Assembly: GCF_009389715.1 (NCBI RefSeq)
Contig: NC_052407.1
Span: 3,909,154-3,973,153 of the forward strand
DNA length: 64,000 nucleotides
Direction of reading: 5' to 3'
Source of the DNA: Phoenix dactylifera
Taxonomy: Eukaryota > Streptophyta > Magnoliopsida > Arecales > Arecaceae
In this document: positions 1 to 13,400 of the stretch, piece by piece
Layout: each line of letters opens with the position of its first letter
How positions within the stretch are numbered: the stretch's first letter is position 1
Translations under genes and position numbers: made by a program
The notes under the pieces: model-generated
Told to the model about the DNA's origin: nothing
Databases searched by the model: none
Seen by the model: only the letters and a program-made list of their open reading frames with translations

Positions 1-1926
1 ACTGTCCATGCTACCTGCTCAGCTACTTTATCAGAAGTCATTTTCAATGCAATTCTGGATTCTTAAGTTTTGAAATGGAATGAGAACTTTCCAGTGGTTG
101 GTTGGTATTCTGTTTATGGAGTGCCTACCTCCTAATTGATACAAATATCATTACAAAAATAAGAGAGACTTTTTGAAATTTGTTTAAAAGTACAGCATGA
201 CACTTCTTCGATTTCTCTGATCCCCTTGCCTTCATGGTAATGTGGTTTTTGGAAATCTAGGACAGGCATATTATTACAGAAAAAAAAGTGCTTTATTTTC
301 GGTCATCTGCTGGAGGTTGCCTCTTTTTATGGAGTTTGCAAGGATAAGAATTTTATTTAGTGTTGAAAACAGTTCGTAAATAGCTTTGTGCGACCTTTTC
401 AGAGATCAAAAATGAAATGCAACTATAGTGCCATCAGCAAGAAGGATGTCTTTGTTATAACTGTTCATGTGTGTGTGTGTGCTTGTGCAGTGTGGACTCT
501 TGCTTAAGATCACAAGAGATGGAACATTTTCCAGTGTGGTGTAAGATGGATGAAGCTTAAGAATAATCAACTAGAAGATTTTTTGTCTTTTTGGTAGGGG
601 CTGTGTTAAAGAGTAGCTTCAGAGATGCTTTCTTAATGCCACATCATGGGGCAGGAGGTAATGAATTATTGGTAATTCAGATTTCAGCATTTTTCTTCTC
701 TTTTGATATTTCAAGGGACATGACTATAGCATTGAAGCTTGGAGATGCCGCAGAACATCTAGCGTTTGTGCAGTAAATTTCTTCAATGCTGAAAGATCTA
801 AACCAATAAAATAAATGTTGATGTATAATGTTTTGAAACTGTGCCAGTTAGCCTTTTATGCTATTTTCCAAGTAAGCCATCACACTGTTGTCAAAATCTT
901 ATGATCCATGATCTGGATTGTGCAATCCGGATCAAAATATCCCTAAACAATCTGGACCAGATCCACAGGTTTGGATTCTTAGATTGAAATCAGGTTGGAT
1001 CATAAGATCCTGATCATGGAATTCCTGTGCGAATCCAGATATAAAATTCATATTTATTTACACATCCGTTAATTGGAACGCCTTCTTATTGTCTTCCAAC
1101 TTTTTTTGAGTTTAAAAATGGATTTCTTAACATATATAAGCCTCCAATACAAACAATTAACAATGTTCTTGGCTTTCTGAACATTTCAGAACAAAGAAAG
1201 ACAAATATTAGAGTTTTGTTTAGCTAAAACAAAAAAATTGCAATCTTTTTCTACAGAGTTTGGTTTCTTTTTGTCTACAATCTTCTACGGTGAAGGAGAA
1301 TTAAGTTGATATGTTTGGTGAGCTAAATATGCTTTGTTGGGCATATTAGGCTTTACCTGTTTCTTTGCAAAAGTGAGGAACTCAATATCCATATGCCAAC
1401 AGGACGAGAAAGAATATTTTATTTCTTACTCAAGAAGCAAAAGGAAGGAAAGGAGGCAATTTTGTATACTGGATCAAGTGATGATGATGATGTAATGACT
1501 GCATATTGTTTGTCTTTTGATTTTTCACCTCAGACCTATGTCTGTGCAGATCTTTCTTGGTCAGACTAAGATATCCTTTGGACTTGTATGGTTGGTACAG
1601 GACTGTATTGGACAATTAAACACTTGTCTACTGGATATGTTATATGTGGGCTGTTCATTGTTGAAGGGTGTTCTTTATATCAAATATGTTGGTTTTTTGT
1701 GTATTCATTTAGACTGCACTTGAGTCATTTTCTTACTTTTAATGTAGTTTTTGCTTTTACTTTTTAATTATCAAGCAAGGGTCTTACAATCCATGATGTG
1801 ACCCTAATGATCCCTTAAACATCGAGCTCTAATGATGATTAATTTAACAGTTATCTGTAGTCACTAAGGGAGAATTCATTTCTCCTGTGATATTTTCCTG
1901 ATTCCTAATTGCTTGTGTTTGTTCAG
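1..1926. other. Upstream/intronic stretch, no confident exon
   Basis: I see no open frame with recognisable protein similarity here. It is probably intron or untranslated sequence of the plus-strand gene whose last exons start at 1927. It holds a short GT run near 470-482, an AATAAA at 805-810, a GATGATGATG run near 1480-1490, and an imperfect palindromic region at about 890-1022 built on CTTATGATCC/GGATCATAAG that looks like a small MITE remnant. Confidence 0.4.
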
Positions 1927-2184
<258 letters not shown>

Positions 2185-2567
2185 ATTTCGATTGAATTGT
2201 ATTGTCATTAATGGAAATCAAATTTGTTTATTGGCTTCATTTTTGGAAGCCCAGTTGCTGTTGCACAGCACTCTACTCCTGGTTATGGATAGAGATACAG
2301 GATAAGGTCGTCTAGACTCCATTGGCTTTCAAGGCCAATGGTCATTCATATGTTTGTCTTGTAATTTTTGTCTGGCTAGCTTTCGTTAGCAACAGTGAAA
2401 CTCTTGATGCAGAATTTTTACCAGGTGCTGTATGATGGAACGTTCATATATCCTCTTAACAAGTCTTTTTCAGATAGCTACTTCATCCTTCATTCTGAAC
2501 AATCGGGTTTGCACTTCCATGCCATCCATTTTGAAGCAATGTGATAGGATGACTAATGGACAGAAAC

Positions 2568-2573
2568 AATAAA
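2568..2573 (+). terminator. Candidate polyadenylation signal AATAAA
   Basis: AATAAA lies about 385 bases after the TGA at 2182-2184, just before repeat DNA begins. It is the best-placed poly(A) signal for the plus-strand gene ending at 2184. Confidence 0.4.
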
Positions 2574-2574
2574 A

Positions 2575-3800
2575 TCGAAAGACTGCTGAACCGACCTGGT
2601 GCGAAATTGGGTCGGTTCGCCTATTACTTTCGGTTCCGGCTCTGTATCGGCCGGAACCTATATAGTACCAGTCAGAACCAATATAGAATCGGCTGAAACC
2701 GGTCCCTTACTGACCGAAACCGGCCGATAAGTGCTCGAACCGGTCAGAATTGGTCAGTTCGGTGTAAACTTGGTATGAACCGGCTGGTTTGCACCATTTA
2801 AATCGGGTTGACTCTGTAGACTACACTTGATAGGCCGGTTCGCACCGAGTCAACCCGATTCAAACTGGGTTGACTTCGTAGACTGTACCTAATGCTTTTT
2901 AAAGTATTAGGTGTCTGTTGAGAAGGCCGAGCAGCATTTTGAAAGCTATTTTGCTTCCTCGACCGCTTCTTCTTTTCAAATACTCAAAAAATAACAGTGG
3001 TTCAGGCTATCAGAAGGCTAAATTAGGTGTGTTTTCTCTTTCCTACCCCATTCTCTTCTTTTTTTGGACTTCAAAAAATAGCTCAAAAATTAATTATACC
3101 AAAATTTTCGATTTGGACTTGATTTTTTTATATATTATAGATCTATAGACGATCTACACGCTGACATAAAATTTTTAATTTTCGGATTATATATAATTTT
3201 TAAGAATTAAAAATATATTTTTGAATTAAAAAATAATTTTTTAATAAATAAAAATTTAAAAAAACTGTAAAATCAGAAACGAGAGGTATCGTCATTCGAC
3301 CTGATTTTAGATATCGGTATGTATGTTGGACTTTAAATATATGTAATTAATTGTATTTTTTTTTAAATTTTTACGTCCCTACTTGATTTGAGAATTTTTT
3401 ATATTGTTCATTTTATAATTTGTATTATTTTAAAGCAATAAGATGCATTATTTAGGCTAAACTGAAATCATAGAAACATTAAATAAACATCAAAGTAGAC
3501 TTAAATTCATTGAAAAAGTTCGAAGAGTGATTACCAATTAAATATTTTTGAAAACTCAAAAAATAAGCCGTGCCGGTTCATGAACATTAAAAAAATATTA
3601 AAATAAAATTAAATTCATTGAAAAAGTTTAAAGAGTGATTACTAATTAAATCTTTGAAAAACTTTAAAAAAAAAGACGTGTCGGTTCACAGATTGGCATG
3701 CCTTACTCCTATCGGTTCGGTATGATACTGAGCTAGTACCGAACCATAATGGGGGTTGACTTGTATGGGTCCCGGTACTGATTCGATGGACCTTGATGAA
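2575..3800. repeat. CCGGTT/CGGTTC-rich decayed repeat element
   Basis: Both ends (2580-2890 and 3670-3790) are dense in CGGTTC, GAACCGG and GGTACTG words, and the middle is AT-rich and featureless. A phrase built on GGGTTGACT..GTAGACT recurs as a direct repeat at about 2806-2828 and 2865-2889. The arrangement suggests an old non-autonomous element with GC-rich ends. I found no coding domain or clear target duplication. A weaker version of the same vocabulary occurs in the tryptophan synthase intron at 36930-37200. Confidence 0.4.
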
Positions 3801-4099
3801 ATCTATTCATTGCATGAAAGATGCAGAAGTTGATAATTCCTAAAGTTTTTTTATTTCTTAGAGTAAGATCATTTCTAAAGTTATCAGAACTCGAAGTGTG
3901 TGGTTCTCAAATAAATTATAGTATGTAGCACGAGAAGGAAAGATTACGTCATGGAAGCAGGGTTCATAAGAACTTGAAGGTGGAGCAAAAATAGAAGGAA
4001 GTTTTGAGAGTAGATGCAACACCTGGGACAGAAGTTTTTGAAGGTTGGATAATGAGCTTCGTTGTTTGTCATTCACATCACATATGCAAAGGCACACGT

Positions 4100-5135
4100 A
4101 TGAATAGAATCCCATGCATGGCTTACCGACCAGGAGTATGCTAGCTCGGCGGGGAGTACGGGTCACCTAGTGCTGCGAGGTGTGTGTGGAGATTGAGGAG
4201 ACCATTGATCATGTTCTTTTGCAGTGCCCCAGGGTGAGGGAGATATGGAGTAGATCACGGGTTCCCCTGCCCTAGTCGGTGGAGTCTATTCAGGACTTGA
4301 TCCATCTGTTGAGAGTGTCTATGCAGAGTCCCAGACTCTGGGAGGAATGGATTACCAGAGCATACATGGCTTATCATATTTGGTTGGATAGGAATGTTGG
4401 CCTATTCAAGGGCAGGAGGGCGTCTCCAAGGATAGTAGTGGATAGAGCTACATTGCAGGCGGAGGAGGTTACTGCAGCCACTGCGTTGTTTTCTACTGAG
4501 ATGGTCAGGAACATATGGGGTACTCTTTCCGCTGTCACAGCGCCCAGGTTCACCTATGTTTCTTGAGTGCCTCCACTCCTTGGTCATCTCAAAGTGAACT
4601 TTGACGCTAGCATGTCGGTAGATGTTGTATATGGGGGTGTTAGATTTGTGATCAGAGATTCTCTTGGCAGGTTGGTAGCAGCCGGAGGTCGGCGGACGCC
4701 TGATCTCACTGTTATAGGGGCAGAGCTTTGGGCTGCATACGAAGGGTTGTCATATGCAAGGAGGTTTTTCGGTGCCGAGCGGGTGCATCTCGAGGAAGAT
4801 TCTTCTGTGGTAATTGACTGGATACGAGTTTAGATAGGTATGGTGATGGCTTCCTTCTCATCAGAGAGTCTTATAGATTGGTTCGGGAGATGGGTGGTCT
4901 TCAGGTAGCACATATTTTCGGAAGGTGAACTGAGCAGTAGACTGGGTTGCTTCCTTCGTCGTCCGACACTTTAGGAAGTTCCTCTGGACTTCTATAGGAG
5001 ATATTCTCTATCCTTTGTACTCTTTATTTTCTATTGATTTGGTAGAATGTACTTATGTTAGAACTATAAATTGTCGTTTTCCCAGTAAAAACAAAAAAGA
5101 AAAAAGAAGAAGAAGAAGAAGAAGAAGAAGAAGGA
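4100..5135 (+). mobile_element. LINE 3' tail: zinc-knuckle plus RNase H relic
   Basis: This is the end of a plant non-LTR retrotransposon. From about 4150 the frame reads a Cys-rich segment ending HVLLQCPRVREIW, the zf-RVT type linker. An open stretch follows at 4279-4563. After an in-frame TGA at 4564-4566, an RNase H-like fold continues at 4567-4833. It keeps FDAS (first Asp), GAELWAAYEGL (Glu) and EEDSS (second Asp). Beyond the stop at 4831-4833, broken frames still encode a WVASF..FLW-like tail. The element ends in an A-rich/GAA tract (5090-5132), as expected for a LINE poly(A) tail. The 5' part is missing, which fits 5' truncation. It is inactive. Confidence 0.8.
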
Positions 5136-5695
5136 AACAGAATTCCATACCTCGCTACTCCCACATGTTTTATCTGGTGGATATCAAGATGGAAAGATCT
5201 TTGGTCGCTACAGGGCGAAGCACCAAGGGGAATTTTTAAGTTAGTGATAGATATTGCCGGTCCCACTGCATTATAGGTGTTTTAAATGTGTAGAAGTAGA
5301 ACCTAAACCTGACATGTCAGCTCCACGGGCAAGTTGGCCTTGGCAAGGCTTTTGGCAGGTATAGAATCACAGTATTATACGCAATAATTTTTAGCTGCCC
5401 TTCCTTTGCTTTCAAGGCAATTCAGCACCAGGCTATGCCTCTAAAGTGCGGTTTAGGTCCTCTCTACAAAGTCAAGAACTAGGTTTTCACATCAGACCTG
5501 CCTGCCATACTCAGCAAACTTGAGATTTGGAAGTGCCTCCTTGATAGCTACTCTCTTTTTAGTTGGAGTCATTGTCGATGCTTTTTGGTAAACCATTTCC
5601 AAATATCAAAGCCTGCCGTGTATGGCAGTGAATCTGAACTGCTTCAATGCCTCCAATAAGTTATACAACCATTGATAATTGGATTTATAAAGCCC
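5136..5695. other. Intergenic, nothing recognised
   Basis: I see no coding frame with similarity, RNA gene or terminal repeat in this stretch. Confidence 0.4.
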
Positions 5696-6440
5696 TGGGA
5701 GAGCTAGTAGCAGTTGAGCTTTCTAAACTGAAGCTTTTATAAAAAGCTATTTACTATTTGGTAACTATATTTCTAAAATGTTGTGATACTTTAATATGTG
5801 TTTGGTAAACAAATTGAGAAAGTACTGACAAAATTATCATAAAAAATATTGCCGCGGTCCACCATTCATCGCGGTCCCTGCTTGAGCCTGGATCGCGATG
5901 CCATGGTCCATGCTCAAAGGAGGACCGCGGTGTCGCGGTCCCCGCTTGAGCCTGGATCGCGATGCCACGGTCCATATGCTCTTATTCACGGTCCATGCTC
6001 GAGGAGGACCTCAGCGTGGGCCGTGATGTCGATGAAAAAAAAGAGGATGGATTTCGGAAGGAACAGAGAAAGAAATTAAATTTTTTTTCTTAAAACGTAA
6101 TTCAAAAGATGTATAAAAAAAATAGAAAACAAGAATATCTTTTGTTGGACGAAAGAAAGTCTGATCCATGGCTAGGATTCTTTATTAGGACTCCAGCAGA
6201 TTTTTAAGTTTATAAAGAAACAAAGTATGTAATTGTTATATTTTATGATAGATATTTTAGTCAAAAAACAACTTTCCGACAAAGTTCAAAACAACTTTTT
6301 CAAAAAGCTCCAAAATAGAGCTTCTTCCAAAAAGCTGTTTTTAGCTTTCTAAAAAACTAAACAGCTTTTTAAAATTTTTACCAAATATCCTTTTTCATTC
6401 AAAAATGCTTTTGAAATGTAAAAAAATACCCCAAACAGGC
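5696..6440. mobile_element. Candidate MITE with AGCTTTT-rich inverted ends and GC-rich core
   Basis: The left edge (about 5715-5765) is rich in GAGCTTTCTAAA, AAGCTTTTATAAAAAGCT and TTTGGTAACTAT. The right edge (about 6295-6395) carries roughly the inverse (AGCTTTTTAAAA, TTACCAAATAT). The core holds two direct copies of a GC-rich unit of about 47 bases (5870-5916 and 5933-5982) that begins TCGCGGTCC and contains GAGCCTGGATCGCGATGCCA. The exact ends and target duplication are not resolved. Confidence 0.35.
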
Positions 6441-7452
6441 TTAAAACTCCGACCTTTAGCTCCGTAAAACTTTCTACCATTTTCAAGTGCGGCTCAAACT
6501 CGTCAGCAGATACTCATTATGGTGACCATTAGTGATGGTGGTGGTGGTGGTGAGCCAATGGTGGTGGAAACCACACCATGGTTGCGGACAATCCCGCTTG
6601 CAACTTTACTTCTGCTACCCCTATGACTTCAACAGTACTAGTGTTAAAAGAGAAAACGATACCATTTCAAGGCTGACTCAGCCTGGCTCCCTGTGCGGAC
6701 ACGGCACGCCATTGCTCTACTCAGCGATAAAACATGCATCAAATACCTTCCTCCTCCTCCAATACGAAGGAAGCATGGTGGGTGGATAAACAGACCAATG
6801 AGAGGAAGAGGCATGAACCCTTGGCAACGGTCCTTATCATCGATCCAATGACCTAAAGGAAATTAAAAGAACAAACCCACAAAAAAGACACGCTCCACTA
6901 GCGAGCAAACTTGAGTGCATGATCGGCCATCATTGACTCAACTCTCCAATATCACTTTTTAAAAGAATGAGAAACTGTAGCCTCAGTGTCATCATCATTA
7001 TCCCCCTCATCTTTCTCACCGTTTTAGTGAAGCATATGTATAAATATAAAAAACCATCCACACCTTTTTGATTAGTCCCTGAACGCACTACAAAAAAGAA
7101 GTCCCCACCACAAAGTGTATGGTTAGTGCACTACAGCCGCCACAGGACAATAAGAGCAGGCATGACCATTGGCAACGTCTTCCTCCCACTCAAAAATGTC
7201 AAAAGATATGGAGACACTGGTAGACTCTTTGCCTTACCATAGCCTTTCAATTACAGCTCCTTTGACACACACTAAAAAAGAAAGGAAAAAGGGTAAATGA
7301 GTATGTGACATCTGGTACTCGTGCAGCTACGGAGATGCTTCTCAGGTTCTATCAGAAGTACTATTGGAGGATTGGACCGTGCAAGTTTCATACACATGTA
7401 TGGAGCCAAAATGCAGTAGCCGTCCATGGGTTCTATGGACGATGGTCTTGGT
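6441..7452. other. 3' flank of the bHLH gene
   Basis: This holds a short GGT run (6533-6552) and no convincing gene. Part of it next to 7452 is presumably the 3' untranslated region of the minus-strand bHLH gene, but I see no clear poly(A) signal. Confidence 0.35.
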
Positions 7453-10400
7453 CTATGAAGAGGTGTTGGGTTCAGGCTTTACTGTGTGGCCTTCAGGCTG
7501 GCTATGCGTGTCATAGATAGCCATGGCAAGGGAGATTGGCATCATGCACAGGGCTTTGGATTGGAGGAATTGCATTGCTGCTCCAATGTCTTCTTCCATG
7601 AGCTTCGCTACTTGCCGTTCTGTGCCATCTGTTGACCACTTCTCCCACACCTGCTGCTTCCTCCCACTCTCGCTTGCCTCCCCCTGATGAGGATCGAATA
7701 AAGAACTATCAGGTCTAAGATACATTTTATCATATTGCGGGAGTGCACAGGCACGAGAAACAGTAATGTTAACATACCCAGGCGCAATCATAGACAAGAT
7801 AATGTCACTGTAAACAAAGAGCGAAACCACCGTGAGGCATAACATGTATTTTGAATGTGTTCGCGGAGCAGAATATAATAAGCAACTGGCCAACTAATCT
7901 ATACAGTTAGACCATTAAAAAGGAAAAGGAAAGTGTCACATGATAGGGAATTGTTTGGTACTCACTGATAAGAACACAAGTGGTGTCCAAAACATCACCA
8001 ACTATCACAGAATAACTTAATGAGCCATTATAACGACATGGGAGCGTGCGATGAAACCGAAGATGAAGAAAAGACAACCACCCCTCAAAACCTAACTGGA
8101 TATATGTCATAAAAGTTAACCATGAAAACTACTTACCTAAGCAACAGAAGGAAAAATCTAGAGATAAGAAAAGAAAACTGCAATAAAGTGTTAACTGAGA
8201 AAAAAAAGAGAAAAAGTTAGGAGGTAATTTGGTACGCATTGAAGCAAAAGTCAGAGAAATCACGATTTAGCCTGTAGTTCGATTTCTGATTGTGCCTTGA
8301 AGATGAAGGTGATTCCTTGTATTGAGCATAGCTTTTTCCCTGTCTAGACCCAGTCCATGTCTAAAGAAACGTTGAACCAGTAACACCCTGATTCCATGAA
8401 GATAAACAGCACAGAAAATGAAGTCTTCTGGCAGGTCTTTCATACTTCATTCCATGAAACTGAATCAATATACTATAGTTATATCTAGAATGCCGATGAT
8501 GGATCAATGTCAATTGTTTGAACTAGATAGAAAGATAACTGAGCTTGTAAGACAGGAATAGGCTTGGATCCTAAATTGGCATTATCATTAAAAGTTTTAG
8601 GCATTTGAAATTAGAAAAACAATGTCAAGAATATGAAACATAATTCTAGCTGATATGCAACAGAAAATGAGGTCAGAGTCCTTGATAGAAGAGATATCCA
8701 TGTTTAAATCTCCACTCTCTTGGATCAATCATAATGAAGAGGTCATTGAAGACATATATAACAAGAATAAGATAAAAGGAATGGTGGAGCAGTAATTATG
8801 AGAAGGGAGGTGACAATGTTGGGCAATCGCTATATAACTTTGAGAGTGAAGGGGAAACTCAATGCATTGGAGGCATAAGTGGATTTAAATAGACAATAAC
8901 AGCGATCACTCTTTATTTGTATTGGAGAATTTGCAATTGAAGAGATTCCAAGCACATAAGCTGAGGACCATGCTGTTGAGAACGCTGCACTGAATATGTG
9001 GCACTACAAGGAAAACTAGGGTTAAAGATTGGTGTTAGAGGAAGCATAGAAATTGCACCAAGTGAGAGTGAGCACAGTAGTTGCATCTATTGCAGATAAA
9101 GCAAGGGAGAAGTGATTGAGATTGGTCTTATCATCTTGTGCAACAAACACTACCACAAGTTGAAAAGCTTAAATTTGTGAGGGAAAATGTAATAGTAGTG
9201 GGACAACATGGACAAAAATTATGATGAAGAAGTTTGGAGGAAAAAAGAAGGGATTAAAATTATAGATCATGTAACAAGAATTTATGGTAAATGACTAGTA
9301 TAGCCAAACCCAAATAATGGAAATGATTGCTTGGTTATAGACTTTATTATCACTGTTGTAGAATTAACAACGATCATGCACATGAATCTGAACAAAAATG
9401 AATGGTTTTTTTTTTTTGGCACCCAAGCACAAATGTAAACATGAAAATGCTCATATAATAAATATTGGTTAAGTAATGCACTTCCAAGAACCCTTCTGCA
9501 CCATGTATTAATATTAGCTAAAATATATACACCAAAATACGTATGTAGCAAGCAAACATCAAATACAATTCATTAATCTAAAACTACAGAATTCCAAACC
9601 TACATTCTTCAGCATACGACACAACAAAAAATTAAGAAAAAAAAAACTTGCAGATAATGTGTATAGTATTGACAAGCCTTATCCCATCGACAAGGAAAGA
9701 TTACATGTGTATAGTAGTTTGAAAAATATTGGATATTCATGCAACATGCTAAAAATGGCACTCTCTCCTTTGTAATGTATTACCTCAACCGGTAGTGGGA
9801 TATCAGCTACCAGCTGTGCCACAGCACCAGCGCCGCCCAGCCTACTCATGCTTAAAACCTGTCATTTAGTAGAAGAACATTATTTGAAAATGTGCGTTTA
9901 AGAGAAGGTAATAAGAAATCAATGAAGCATATGTACAAAGTAATAGTTTTAAAAAAATAGCACATTAGACAGGAGATTATCATCAGTTCCAGCACTTGAC
10001 AAGAGCAATGTTCTTGTGCAACTTATATGACCCTATTTGAAATATAGAGTAACAAAACAACAATCTTGTAAAATGAAGGAACCGATTGTGCAGCTTGCTG
10101 GATCGAGAGCAGTTCTCCAGGTTGATATACCTCAGAGAGGATTACGCATTCTAGGTTATGCCACCTGTCACCTGACTTTGGTACTTTTTCCAAAAATTTC
10201 ACTAAAATCCTAGTTGCTGCAGATGGACTGCAGGAGATATATGTTCAAACCTAATATGAATCCCACATTCCTGCTTCAATTTGAAACGATACTGCTTGAT
10301 AAAATTTATGTCATTTTAGCTGCATTTAAGTTGTGCGCTGATGCTATTAGTTGAATTAGTATGGATATGATATGCTGACATTTGAAAGCCATATCATGCA

Positions 10401-13400
10401 ACTTTCATGTAAAGCTGGTGACAGTTTGAAGTGATCGGCTTCCCACAATGTCATGCTACCGACAATTATAAAATTAGTATATCATGTTCCAGCAACATGA
10501 CAATTATGCCAGACTTGTGTGGTTCTTGACAGTTCACGAGGGCATCAATACAAGGCAGGTACAGTGTTGAAATAGTTAATTCCTGCCTGAAATGAACATA
10601 TGGTGTAACAATAATTTGTTTAAATAGTTAGTTCTCGTCTGGAATGAAACCATAGGGTAACAATAATTTGCTAAAATCAGTTCCAGCTGGCCTGAATGAA
10701 GTAGAAGGTCCATAGAGCTTAGCTAGTATAGTCTATGAACTCAGACATACTGCTTCAAACATCATAACCACGTTATGCAGTCCTCGATCTGCCACTGAGT
10801 AGGGCCAACTATTAAGCAAGCGGAGTGGGCATAAATAGACCTCCTGTTTACAGTCCTTTGAGAGAACTAGCATCTCAATGGAAAATACAATCCTATGTGA
10901 GGGGTTACAATCGATGCTAACAGATATAAGTACAAAGGCATTCTAAAACAAGTACATAGGGAGACTGGATCAAAATTTGTTGTCATAATAGAAGTAATAA
11001 AATGTGATTGTTTAAAGTATCTCCGCAACAAGGGTTTTTTCCCCAAAAAAAAAAGTTGTAACCAGCACAATAATTGAAAAATAAATTAGTAAATGTATAG
11101 TACTCCTTTTTGAAAGTAGTATGATGTTGCCTTGAAAAAAAGCAACAATAATGCTCATTAAATGGAAAATAGAAATAGCTTACCTTCACTTGGAGCCTCA
11201 AAAACTTCACATAATCTAAGATCTCATCAAGCATGGCTGCTCTGTCTGTCTGCACAGGTATACACAGGCTATAAACATGGAGTTATGAAAACAAGAGCTC
11301 TCTAAGTCACTGTCAAAGAAGCTAATCTTTTTTTCTTGAAGAAAAGGAGACAGTAACACAAATCAACTCTAAATAGAATAATTCCTTTTTTTCCCAGACA
11401 TAATAATGAAATGAAGATCTCATTTAAGAAAACCTTAAATAGCTCAAGACTCTATGATTCCATATTTAACAAGGCTTAGATCACGAGGTAAAAGTGCTCA
11501 ACTTTTTTCCACTCTGTTACCAAGTAGTATATAGTTTTCTATGATCAATGAAGTCTCTCTTTACTACACACACAATAGATGGGACCATCTCTAATACATA
11601 GGAAGCGAGGAACCAAGATGAAGACAAATGTCAGAGAACCTAGTAGATCGAGGTCAAAATAATCAGCATCTAGAGGCAATGCAGTACATGGAGACTGTTT
11701 TAGGAAAATTTTCAAAACAAAATTGTTATCAAAAGTTCTTGTAGCATTTTTTTTTTGTTCCTTTTATCATAGGTCATACTTTTCCTAACATCCATGCCTG
11801 CTGAGCAGGAGTGCAGAATCACAAACAGGGATAACCACAAATGATGGAAATAGGGGAATGCAGAACATGTAATTTGACCAATTAAAACATGGTTGGTGTC
11901 CAGTATATAGAAAAAAGAAGATATCCGGAACCTTGGTACGTTCCTACCAACAACTGGTGTGCAGATGGTACCAGCAAAATCTCACAGCAGTAGAAACCCT
12001 TGGGAGATTATAACAGCGAACATTTACAGCAGTATCATGCTGATGTCAACAATTATGCATGTGCACTTGATCACACACAACTATGAAGATGCTAGTCCAA
12101 TTCAGTTTCTTGTGCTCCAAATCAACTAGAAATAAGACTTCATGAAGAAGCCTTTATCTTCTGTGAGCTCACCACTATTGGCAATGCACAAGAACAAAAC
12201 AATATATATAAATAGAATGTTATTGTTCCTTTCTTATAAGTTCCATGCCAACCGAAATAGTAAGCTCTATCCAATTTGAATGGATCCATTACCCAAAAGG
12301 TATACATACACCTCAACAGAAAAAAGAACCCAACAAAGGACCCATAATGAAATAAAAAGAAACTTGTTGATCTCTCATACTTTTATAGTCTAGCATCTAA
12401 CAATTTCCAGCAAACAGATACAACAACTTGTCAGGCTGAGTAACATTAATGCTGAACTTTCTCAATGGTTTATGGAAATTTGGATATAGCAAATAAAAAA
12501 GAAAAAGAAAAATTTGTCGAATGATGAAACTAACTAGTTGAAAGCTAATAAAATAAGGTGGGTGCCAACTAGTACAGTTAGTAATGTCATTGGGCAGCAG
12601 TAGCTAATAATCTAGGTTTGTATCCCACCTATAGCCAGCTGGATGGGTGGGGAGTAACCCCCTTCCTTTTCTCCAAGAGAGGAAAAAGAAAAAAAAAGAG
12701 AGCTAATACATCAAGTAAGATGAGACAACAATATGCATCTAAAAAGGACGGGAATGACACTGCCCTACATGAAAAATATCATATTTCTTTGAGCATAGAC
12801 TTAATTCTAATGCTCCAGGAATGAAACATAGCTTGAATTAACTTGGAGTCAGAAAATAAAAAGACCTACCAAGAACCTCAAAAAAAGGTTTCTTTTGGAA
12901 CTATTTGTCAAACGATGATCACCTGACGGAAGAAAAAACCCGAGGGTCAATCAAATGGAAAGGCCAGCTGCAGTTGCAATCTCAGAGAACCAGCAAGCTT
13001 CAACAAGGCATACAATACTGCTTGTGCGCGCACACATTGGAATTTTATTGAGATCTGTAGGTGCTATCTCATGCACCAGAGCAAAATTGCAATACCCTAG
13101 GGGTCAAAGATATTCATCACAAGCTTCATATATAGTTTGAACATGAATTTAATCTGATTTTTGGACATTTTCTTGTTAAGCATGTGACCTGTTGGGGCTT
13201 TAATCTAATGATCTGCATTCAAATTAGAGATGCATGTAAGCTAACATAAGAATGTGTATCACGAAGTTGTGAAAAAGTGCTGATTTTATTGTGGTGGGTC
13301 CCACATACCCTCTTTATTTCTTCATTATTTCTTCCTCTACATCATGAGTTTTATTTATCTTCATACATGGTCCATGCTGCATCGAATCTTCTATCAATGT

